A stretch of 64,000 nucleotides of DNA, from contig CAXKVF010000072.1 of assembly GCA_964057225.1 (NCBI GenBank), positions 744,001 through 808,000 on the forward strand, given 5' to 3'. The position numbers were made by a program, and so were the translations under genes. The notes beneath the pieces are model-generated. The model was given only the letters and a program-made list of their open reading frames with translations, did not search any database and was not told where the DNA came from. This DNA is from Auanema rhodensis (Eukaryota; Nematoda; Chromadorea; Rhabditida; Rhabditidae). How positions within the stretch are numbered: the first letter of the stretch is position 1; each line of letters opens with the position of its first letter. Of this stretch, positions 54,565 through 64,000 are shown piece after piece.

Positions 54565-55796
54565 TCACGTGTACATTTAATTAGCATAAATTAAAGTTCA
54601 CGTAAATTTCAAAGTCATGGTTACCATGAAGCAATATCAATAAAAATTTGTTTTTAGACTAATATGGACATGGGGAATATAATTTTGAAAACCGCATCTC
54701 TTTATCTTTCACGTGAAGCGAGTTACATACCAAGTGCACATCACGTGTACATTTAATTAGCATAAATTAAAGTTCACGTAAATTTCAAAGTCATGGTTAC
54801 CATGAACCAATATCAATAAAAATTTGTTTTTAGACTAATATGGACATGGGGAATCTAATTTTGAAAACCGCATCTCTTTATCTTTCACGTGAAGCGAGTT
54901 ACATACCAAGTGCACATCACGTGTACATTTAATTAGCATAAATTAAAGTTCACGTAAATTTCAAAGTCATGGTTACCATGAACCAATATCAATAAAAATT
55001 TGTTTTTAGACTAATATGGACATGGGGAATCTAATTTTGAAAACCGCATCTCTTTATCTTTCACTTGAAGCGAGTTACATACCAAGTGCACATCACTTGT
55101 ACATTTAATTAGCATAAATTAAAGTTCACGTAAATTTCAAAGTCATGGTTACCATGAACTAATATCAATAAAAATTTGTTTTTAGACTAATATGGACATG
55201 AAGAATCTAATTTTGAAAACCGCATCTCTTTATCTTTCACGTGAAGCGAGTTACATACCAAGTGCACATCACGTGTACATTTAATTAGCATAAATTAAAG
55301 TTCACGTAAATTTCAAAGTCATGGTTACCATGAACCAATATCAATAAAAATTTGTTTTTAGACTAATATGGACATGGGGAATCTAATTTTGAAAACCGCA
55401 TCTCTTTATCTTTCACGTGAAGCGAGTTACATACCAAGTGCACATCACGTGTACATTTAATTAGCATAAATTAAAGTTCACGTAAATTTCAAAGTCATGG
55501 TTACCATGAACCAATATCAATAAAAATTTGTTTTTAGACTAATATGAACATGGGGAATCTAATTTTGAAAACCGCATCTCTTTATCTTTCACGTGAAGCG
55601 AGTTACATACCAAGTGCACATCACGTGTACATTTAATTAGCATAAATTAAAGTTCACGTAAATTTCAAAGTCATGGTTACCATGAACCAATATCAATAAA
55701 AATTTGTTTTTAGACTAATATGGACATGGGGAATCTAATTTTGAAAACCGCATCTCTTTATCTTTCACGTGAAGCGAGTTACATACCAAGTGCACA
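54565..55796. repeat. 1232-bp seven-monomer unit (type 2), copy 1
   Basis: G(gaatataat), N, N with 'cacttgaag', T with 'tcacttgtac' and 'catgaagaatc', N, N(atatgaaca), N. A partly recombined copy follows at once. Confidence 0.9.
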
Positions 55797-57028
55797 TCAC
55801 GTGTACATTTAATTAGCATAAATTAAAGTTCACGTAAATTTCAAAGTCATGGTTACCATGAAGCAATATCAATAAAAATTTGTTTTTAGACTAATATGGA
55901 CATGGGGAATATAATTTTGAAAACCGCATCTCTTTATCTTTCACGTGAAGCGAGTTACATACCAAGTGCACATCACGTGTACATTTAATTAGCATAAATT
56001 AAAGTTCACGTAAATTTCAAAGTCATGGTTACCATGAACCAATATCAATAAAAATTTGTTTTTAGACTAATATGGACATGGGGAATCTAATTTTGAAAAC
56101 CGCATCTCTTTATCTTTCACGTGAAGCGAGTTACATACCAAGTGCACATCACGTGTACATTTAATTAGCATAAATTAAAGTTCACGTAAATTTCAAAGTC
56201 ATGGTTACCATGAACCAATATCAATAAAAATTTGTTTTTAGACTAATATGGACATGGGGAATCTAATTTTGAAAACCGCATCTCTTTATCTTTCACTTGA
56301 AGCGAGTTACATACCAAGTGCACATCACTTGTACATTTAATTAGCATAAATTAAAGTTCACGTAAATTTCAAAGTCATGGTTACCATGAACTAATATCAA
56401 TAAAAATTTGTTTTTAGACTAATATGGACATGAAGAATCTAATTTTGAAAACCGCATCTCTTTATCTTTCACGTGAAGCGAGTTACATACCAAGTGCACA
56501 TCACGTGTACATTTAATTAGCATAAATTAAAGTTCACGTAAATTTCAAAGTCATGGTTACCATGAACCAATATCAATAAAAATTTGTTTTTAGACTAATA
56601 TGGACATGGGGAATCTAATTTTGAAAACCGCATCTCTTTATCTTTCACGTGAAGCGAGTTACATACCAAGTGCACATCACGTGTACATTTAATTAGCATA
56701 AATTAAAGTTCACGTAAATTTCAAAGTCATGGTTACCATGAACCAATATCAATAAAAATTTGTTTTTAGACTAATATGAACATGGGGAATCTAATTTTGA
56801 AAACCGCATCTCTTTATCTTTCACTTGAAGCGAGTTACATACCAAGTGCACATCACTTGTACATTTAATTAGCATAAATTAAAGTTCACGTAAATTTCAA
56901 AGTCATGGTTACCATGAACCAAAATCAATAAAAATTTGTTTTTAGACTAATATGGACATGGGGAATCTAATTTTGAAAACCGCATCTCTTTATCTTTCAC
57001 GTGAAGCGAGTTACATACCAAGTGCACA
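55797..57028. repeat. 1232-bp seven-monomer unit (type 2), recombinant copy 2
   Basis: The first five monomers match 54565-55444. The sixth (56677) carries 'atatgaaca' and additionally 'cacttgaag'. The seventh (56853) starts 'tcacttgtac' but then carries the type 1 marker 'ccaaaatc'. The last two are therefore chimeras of types 1 and 2. Confidence 0.87.
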
Positions 57029-57204
57029 TCACGTGTACATTTAATTAGCATAAATTAAAGTTCACGTAAATTTCAAAGTCATGGTTACCATGAAGCAATA
57101 TCAATAAAAATTTGTTTTTAGACTAATATGGACATGGGGAATATAATTTTGAAAACCGCATCTCTTTATCTTTCACGTGAAGCGAGTTACATACCAAGTG
57201 CACA

Positions 57205-60200
57205 TCACGTGTACATTTAATTAGCATAAATTAAAGTTCACGTAAATTTCAAAGTCATGGTTACCATGAACTAATATCAATAAAAATTTGTTTTTAGACT
57301 AATATGGACATGGGGAATCTAATTTTGAAAACCGCATCTCTTCATCTTTCACGTGAAGCGAGTTACATACCAAGTGCACATCACGTGTACATTTAATTAG
57401 CATAAATTAAAGTTCACGTAAATTTCAAAGTCATGGTTACCATGAACCAATATCAATAAAAATTTGTTTTTAGACTAATATGGACATGGGGAATCTAATT
57501 TTGAAAACCGCATCTCTTCATCTTTCACGTGAAGCGAGTTACATACCAAGTGCACATCACGTGTACATTTAATTAGCATAAATTAAAGTTCACGTAAATT
57601 TCAAAGTCATGGTTACCATGAACCAATATCAATAAAAATTTGTTTTTAGACTAATATGGACATGGGGAATCTAATTTCGAAAACCGCATCTTTTTATCTT
57701 TCACGTGAAGCGAGTTACATACCAAGTGCACATCACGTGTACATTTAATTAGCATAAATTAAAGTTCACGTAAATTTCAAAGTCATGGTTACCATGCACC
57801 AATATCAATAAAAATTTGTTTTTAGACTAATATGGACATGGGGAATCTAATTTTGAAAACCGCATCTCTTTATCTTTCACGTGAAGCGAGTTACATACCA
57901 AGTGCACATCACGTGTACATTTAATTAGCATAAATTAAAGTTCACGTAAATTTCAAAGTCATGGTTACCATGAACCAATATCAATAAAATTTGTTTTTAG
58001 ACTAATATGGACATGGGGAATCTAATTTCGAAAACCGCATCTCTTTATCTTTCACGTGAAGCGAGTTACATACCAAGTGCACATCACGTGTACATTTAAT
58101 TAGCATAAATTAAAGTTCACGTAAATTTCAAAGTCATGGTTACCATGAACTAATATCAATAAAAATTTGTTTTTAGACTAATATGGACATGGGGAATCTA
58201 ATTTTGAAAACCGCATCTCTTTATCTTTCACGTGAAGCGAGTTACATACCAAGTGCACATCACGTGTACATTTAATTAGCATAAATTAAAGTTCACGTAA
58301 ATTTCAAAGTCATGGTTACCATGAACCAATATCAATAAAAATTTGTTTTTAGACTAATATGGACATGGGGAATCTAATTTTGAAAACCGCATCTCTTCAT
58401 CTTTCACGTGAAGCGAGTTACATACCAAGTGCACATCACGTGTACATTTAATTAGCATAAATTAAAGTTCACGTAAATTTCAAAGTCATGGTTACCATGA
58501 ACCAATATCAATAAAAATTTGTTTTTAGACTAATATGGACATGGGGAATCTAATTTTGAAAACCGCATCTCTTCATCTTTCACGTGAAGCGAGTTACATA
58601 CCAAGTGCACATCACGTGTACATTTAATTAGCATAAATTAAAGTTCACGTAAATTTCAAAGTCATGGTTACCATGAACCAATATCAATAAAAATTTGTTT
58701 TTAGACTAATATGGACATGGGGAATCTAATTTTGAAAACCGCATCTCTTTATCTTTCACGTGAAGCGAGTTACATACCAAGTGCACATCACGTGTACATT
58801 TAATTAGCATAAATTAAAGTTCACGTAAATTTCAAAGTCATGGTTACCATGAACCAATATCAATAAAAATTTGTTTTTAGACTAATATGGACATGGGGAA
58901 TCTAATTTTGAAAACCGCATCTCTTTATCTTTCACGTGAAGCGAGTTACATACCAAGTGCACATCACGTGTACATTTAATTAGCATAAATTAAAGTTCAC
59001 GTAAATTTCAAAGTCATGGTTACCATGAACCAAAATCAATAAAAATTTGTTTTTAGACTAATATGGACATGGGGAATCTAATTTTGAAAACCGCATCTCT
59101 TTATCTTTCACGTGAAGCGAGTTACATACCAAGTGCACATCACGTGTACATTTAATTAGCATAAATTAAAGTTCACGTAAATTTCAAAGTCATGGTTACC
59201 ATGCACCAATATCAATAAAAATTTGTTTTTAGACTAATATGGACATGGGGAATCTAATTTTGAAAACCGCATCTCTTTATCTTTCACGTGAAGCGAGTTA
59301 CATACCAAGTGCACATCACGTGTACATTTAATTAGCATAAATTAAAGTTCACGTAAATTTCAAAGTCATGGTTACCATGAACCAATATCAATAAAAATTT
59401 GTTTTTAGACTAATATGGACATGGGGAATCTAATTTTGAAAACCGCATCTCTTTATCTTTCACGTGAAGCGAGTTACATACCAAGTGCACATCACGTGTA
59501 CATTTAATTAGCATAAATTAAAGTTCACGTAAATTTCAAAGTCATGGTTACCATGAAGCAATATCAATAAAAATTTGTTTTTAGACTAATATGGACATGG
59601 GGAATATAATTTTGAAAACCGCATCTCTTTATCTTTCACGTGAAGCGAGTTACATACCAAGTGCACATCACGTGTACATTTAATTAGCATAAATTAAAGT
59701 TCACGTAAATTTCAAAGTCATGGTTACCATGAACCAATATCAATAAAAATTTGTTTTTAGACTAATATGGACATGGGGAATCTAATTTTGAAAACCGCAT
59801 CTCTTTATCTTTCACGTGAAGCGAGTTACATACCAAGTGCACATCACGTGTACATTTAATTAGCATAAATTAAAGTTCACGTAAATTTCAAAGTCATGGT
59901 TACCATGAACCAATATCAATAAAAATTTGTTTTTAGACTAATATGGACATGGGGAATCTAATTTTGAAAACCGCATCTCTTTATCTTTCACTTGAAGCGA
60001 GTTACATACCAAGTGCACATCACTTGTACATTTAATTAGCATAAATTAAAGTTCACGTAAATTTCAAAGTCATGGTTACCATGAACTAATATCAATAAAA
60101 ATTTGTTTTTAGACTAATATGGACATGAAGAATCTAATTTTGAAAACCGCATCTCTTTATCTTTCACGTGAAGCGAGTTACATACCAAGTGCACATCACG

Positions 60201-60547
60201 TGTACATTTAATTAGCATAAATTAAAGTTCACGTAAATTTCAAAGTCATGGTTACCATGAACCAATATCAATAAAAATTTGTTTTTAGACTAATATGGAC
60301 ATGGGGAATCTAATTTTGAAAACCGCATCTCTTTATCTTTCACGTGAAGCGAGTTACATACCAAGTGCACATCACGTGTACATTTAATTAGCATAAACTA
60401 AAGTTCACGTAAATTTCAAAGTCATGGTTACCATGAACCAATATCAATAAAAATTTGTTTTTAGACTAATATGAACATGGGGAATCTAATTTTGAAAACC
60501 GCATCTCTTTATCTTTCACGTGAAGCGAGTTACATACCAAGTGCACA
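57205..60547. repeat. 3343-bp duplicate of 51046-55620 minus one 7-mer
   Basis: Nineteen monomers whose types follow 51046-55620 in order. The left part (57205-59315) matches 51046-53156 at offset 6159 bp, including the 175-bp monomer. The right part (58084-60547) matches 53157-55620 at offset 4927 bp. The lengths agree exactly: 4575 - 1232 = 3343. Differences noticed: 'ctttttatc' at 57557 and 'cataaactaaag' at 60372. Confidence 0.92.
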
Positions 60548-61075
60548 TCACGTGTACATTTAATTAGCATAAATTAAAGTTCACGTAAATTTCAAAGTCA
60601 TGGTTACCATGAACTAATATCAATAAAAATTTGTTTTTAGACTAATATGGACATGAAGAATCTAATTTTGAAAACCGCATCTCTTTATCTTTCACGTGAA
60701 GCGAGTTACATACCAAGTGCACATCACGTGTACATTTAATTAGCATAAATTAAAGTTCACGTAAATTTCAAAGTCATGGTTACCATGAACCAATATCAAT
60801 AAAAATTTGTTTTTAGACTAATATGGACATGGGGAATCTAATTTTGAAAACCGCATCTCTTTATCTTTCACGTGAAGCGAGTTACATACCAAGTGCACAT
60901 CACGTGTACATTTAATTAGCATAAACTAAAGTTCACGTAAATTTCAAAGTCATGGTTACCATGAACCAATATCAATAAAAATTTGTTTTTAGACTAATAT
61001 GAACATGGGGAATCTAATTTTGAAAACCGCATCTCTTTATCTTTCACGTGAAGCGAGTTACATACCAAGTGCACA
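60020..61075. repeat. 528-bp three-monomer tandem pair
   Basis: T(catgaagaatc), N, N(cataaactaaag, atatgaaca) at 60020-60547, repeated at 60548-61075. The first T monomer starts 'tcacttgtac' and the second 'tcacgtgtac'. The 'cataaactaaag' marker is found only in these two copies, so the pair is young. Confidence 0.9.
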
Positions 61076-64000
61076 TCACGTGTACATTTAATTAGCATAA
61101 ATTAAAGTTCACGTAAATTTCAAAGTCATGGTTGCCATGAACTAATATCAATACAAATTTGTTTTTAGACTAATATGGACATGGGTAATCTAATTTTGAA
61201 AACCGCATCTCTTTATCTTTCACGTGAAGCGAGTTACATACCAAGTGCACATCACGTGTACATTTAATTAGCATAAATTAAAGTTCACGTAAATTTCAAA
61301 GTCATGGTTACCATGAACCAATATCAATAAAAATTCGTTTTTAGACTAATATGGACATGGGGAATCTAATTTTGAAAACCGCATCTCTTTATCTTTCACG
61401 TGAAGCGAGTTACATACCAAGTGCACATCACGTGTACATTTAATTAGCATAAATTAAAGTTCACGTAAATTTCAAAGTCATGGTTACCATGAACCAATAT
61501 CAATAAAAATTTGTTTTTAGACTAATATGGACATGGGGAATCTAATTTTGAAAACCGCATCTCTTTATCTTTCACGTGAAGCGAGTTACATACCAAGTGC
61601 ACATCACGTGTACATTTAATTAGCATAAATTAAAGTTCACGTAAATTTCAAAGTCATGGTTACCATGAACCAATATCAATAAAAATTTGTTTTTAGACTA
61701 ATATGGACATGGGGAATCTAATTTTGAAAACCGCATCTCTTTATCTTTCACGTGAAGCGAGTTACATACCAAGTGCACATCACGTGTACATTTAATTAGC
61801 ATAAATTAAAGTTCACGTAAATTTCAAAGTCATGGTTACCATGCACCAATATCAATAAAAATTTGTTTTTAGACTAATATGGACATGGGGAATCTAATTT
61901 TGAAAACCGCATCTCTTTATCTTTCACGTGAAGCGAGTTACATACCAAGTGCACATCACGTGTACATTTAATTAGCATAAATTAAAGTTCACGTAAATTT
62001 CAAAGTCATGGTTACCATGAACCAATATCAATAAAAATTTGTTTTTAGACTAATATGGACATGGGGAATCTAATTTTGAAAACCGCATCTCTTTATCTTT
62101 CACGTGAAGCGAGTTACATACCAAGTGCACATTACGTGTACATTTAATTAGCATAAATTAAAGTTCACGTAAATTTCAAAGTCATGGTTACCATGAACCA
62201 ATATCAATAAAAATTTGTTTTTAGACTAATATGGACATGGGGAATCTAATTTTGAAAACCGCATCTCTTTATCTTTCACGTGAAGCGAGTTACATACCAA
62301 GTGCACATCACGTGTACATTTAATTAGCATAAATTAAAGTTCACGTAAATTTCAAAGTCATGGTTGCCATGAACTAATATCAATACAAATTTGTTTTTAG
62401 ACTAATATGGACATGGGGAATCTAATTTTGAAAACCGCATCTCTTTATCTTTCACGTGAAGCGAGTTACATACCAAGTGCACATCACGTGTACATTTAAT
62501 TAGCATAAATTAAAGTTCACGTAAATTTCAAAGTCATGGTTACCATGAACCAATATCAATAAAAATTCGTTTTTAGACTAATATGGACATGGGGAATCTA
62601 ATTTTGAAAACCGCATCTCTTTATCTTTCACGTGAAGCGAGTTACATACCAAGTGCACATCACGTGTACATTTAATTAGCATAAATTAAAGTTCACGTAA
62701 ATTTCAAAGTCATGGTTACCATGAACCAATATCAATAAAAATTTGTTTTTAGACTAATATGGACATGGGGAATCTAATTTTGAAAACCGCATCTCTTTAT
62801 CTTTCACGTGAAGCGAGTTACATACCAAGTGCACATCACGTGTACATTTAATTAGCATAAATTAAAGTTCACGTAAATTTCAAAGTCATGGTTACCATGA
62901 ACCAATATCAATAAAAATTTGTTTTTAGACTAATATGGACATGGGGAATCTAATTTTGAAAACCGCATCTCTTTATCTTTCACGTGAAGCGAGTTACATA
63001 CCAAGTGCACATCACGTGTACATTTAATTAGCATAAATTAAAGTTCACGTAAATTTCAAAGTCATGGTTACCATGAACCAATATCAATAAAAATTTGTTT
63101 TTAGACTAATATGGACATGGGGAATCTAATTTTGAAAACCGCATCTCTTTATCTTTCACGTGAAGCGAGTTACATACCAAGTGCACATCACGTGTACATT
63201 TAATTAGCATAAATTAAAGTTCACGTAAATTTCAAAGTCATGGTTACCATGAACCAATATCAATAAAAATTTGTTTTTAGACTAATATGGACATGGGGAA
63301 TCTAATTTTGAAAACCGCATCTCTTTATCTTTCACGTGAAGCGAGTTACATACCAAGTGCACATCACGTGTACATTTAATTAGCATAAATTGAAGTTCAC
63401 GTAAATTTCAAAGTCATGGTTACCATGAACCAATATCAATAAAAATTTGTTTTTAGACTAATATGGACATGGGGAATCTAATTTTGAAAACCGCATCTCT
63501 TTATCTTTCACGTGAAGCGAGTTACATACCAAGTGCACATCACGTGTACATTTAATTAGCATAAATTAAAGTTCACGTAAATTTCAAAGTCATGGTTACC
63601 ATGAACCAATATCAATAAAAATTTGTTTTTAGACTAATATGGACATGGGGAATCTAATTTTGAAAACCGCATCTCTTTATCTTTCACGTGAAGCGAGTTA
63701 CATACCAAGTGCACATCACGTGTACATTTAATTAGCATAAATTAAAGTTCACGTAAATTTCAAAGTCATGGTTACCATGAACCAATATCAATAAAAATTT
63801 GTTTTTAGACTAATATGGACATGGGGAATCTAATTTTGAAAACCGCATCTCTTTATCTTTCACGTGAAGCGAGTTACATACCAAGTGCACATCACGTGTA
63901 CATTTAATTGGCATAAATTAAAGTTCACGTAAATTTCAAAGTCATGGTTACCATGCACCAATATCAATAAAAATTTGTTTTTAGACTAATATGGACATGG
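61076..64000. repeat. HOR block I: seven-monomer period into consensus run
   Basis: Sixteen monomers and a 109-bp partial (63892-64000, C type with 'aattggcat'). A T monomer with 'ggttgcc' and 'aatacaaat' at 61076 and 62308, each followed by N with 'aaaattcg', gives a 1232-bp spacing. The fifth monomer differs between the two (C at 61780, N at 63012). From 62660 to 63891 the monomers are nearly pure N consensus with one private change ('aaattgaag' at 63364). Confidence 0.87.

Larger units (their letters stand above)
50695..61075. repeat. HOR block H: seven-monomer units, large duplication
   Basis: Fifty-nine monomers, three of 175 bp (50695, 51750, 57909; each also has 'atttcgaaa'). Seven-monomer (1232-bp) units: T, N(cttcatc), N(cttcatc), N, N, N(ccaaaatc), C at 51925, 53157 and 58084; and G(gaatataat), N, N(cacttgaag), T(tcacttgtac, catgaagaatc), N, N(atatgaaca), N at 54565, with a recombinant version at 55797. 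The region 57205-60547 repeats 51046-55620 with one seven-monomer unit absent. Confidence 0.9.
1..64000 (+). repeat. 176-bp satellite array filling the window
   Basis: Every base belongs to a head-to-tail tandem repeat. Monomer starts fall at 1, 177, 353, 529 and so on, each opening with 'tcacgtgtac' or a one-base variant. I followed the phase to the end: 363 complete monomers plus 109 bp of a 364th. Six monomers of 177 bp and three of 175 bp account for all phase shifts. Most monomers differ from the consensus at only zero to a few bases. No inversion, mobile-element insertion or unique spacer was seen. The scale, AT-richness and higher-order structure are typical of eukaryotic centromeric or pericentromeric satellites. 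A centromeric role is inference; no chromatin data are available from sequence. Confidence 0.98.

Noticed and set aside
1-64000. CRISPR array
   Set aside because: The repeat fills the whole 176-bp period and there are no unique spacers or flanking cas genes.
1-64000. CENP-B box
   Set aside because: The core TTCG-N4-A-N2-CGGG was sought on both strands. The closest, 'tttcgaaaaccgcat' in the 122 T>C variants, lacks the required A and the CGGG.
1-64000. CACGTG hexamers as real promoter G-boxes or E-boxes
   Set aside because: Two per monomer over 363 monomers is a property of the satellite. No associated TATA, start region or gene is present.
1-64000. tRNA, rRNA, telomeric repeat or LTR retroelement
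   Set aside because: The complete tiling by 175-177-bp monomers leaves no unassigned sequence, and no such motif occurs in the monomer.

Overview
The whole 64-kb window is one uninterrupted tandem satellite array. It holds 363 complete head-to-tail monomers plus a partial last one of 109 bp (63892-64000). Monomer length is 176 bp, with six 177-bp and three 175-bp exceptions. All monomers lie in the same orientation, and no gene, RNA gene, transposable element, CRISPR array or unique sequence interrupts them. Both window edges lie inside the array. The consensus monomer is AT-rich (about 32% GC by my count). A nucleosome-scale monomer, long head-to-tail homogeneity and higher-order repeats (HORs) point to a eukaryotic centromeric or pericentromeric satellite from a long-read assembly. 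The species cannot be fixed from sequence alone. A flowering plant is plausible: 176 bp is in the range of Brassicaceae centromere satellites, and one short segment resembles the Arabidopsis 178-bp repeat as I remember it. That is a lead, not an identification.

Monomer coordinates used throughout: position 1 is the t of 'tcacgtgtac', and monomer 1 occupies window positions 1-176. The monomer contains an imperfect dyad (3-39), a compact 7-bp-arm dyad (51-65), an A5T3 tract (78-85), a 10-bp palindrome (144-153) and two CACGTG hexamers (2-7 and 146-151). Monomers differ at a limited set of diagnostic sites. The commonest are at 65-68: 'aacc' (N type), 'aagc' (G type), 'cacc' (C type) and 'aact' (T type). 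Others include 14 T>C, 43 T>A, 97 A>G, 107 T>G, 109 G>A, 120 T>G, 122 T>C, 139 T>C and 149-150 GT>AA.

Reading these variants in order shows an HOR landscape whose unit changes along the array. (A) 1-5984: four- and five-monomer units with N(cga), G and C types. (B) 5985-13030: a 705-bp four-monomer unit carrying a +1 A insertion and a lost CACGTG, five copies. (C) 13031-20774: a 1056-bp six-monomer core, four full copies and one partial, separated by 3, 4, 5 and 1 extra monomers. (D) 20775-27814: an eleven-monomer 1936-bp unit. (E) 27815-34854: a diverged 12/13-monomer duplication. (F) 34855-44534: a five-monomer unit, then a 1056-bp six-monomer tandem duplication. (G) 44535-50694: a mixed zone. 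(H) 50695-61075: seven-monomer (1232-bp) units inside a larger duplication, in which 57205-60547 matches 51046-55620 with exactly one seven-monomer unit missing. (I) 61076-64000: another seven-monomer period fading into almost identical consensus monomers.

Nothing here looks like a protein-coding system. Three 60-codon minus-strand reading frames (22199-22381, 24135-24317, 26071-26253) are one satellite accident copied by the 11-monomer HOR. The interest lies in the repeat architecture: a readable record of unequal exchange, junction-crossing haplotypes, paired CACGTG changes and conserved dyad symmetry.
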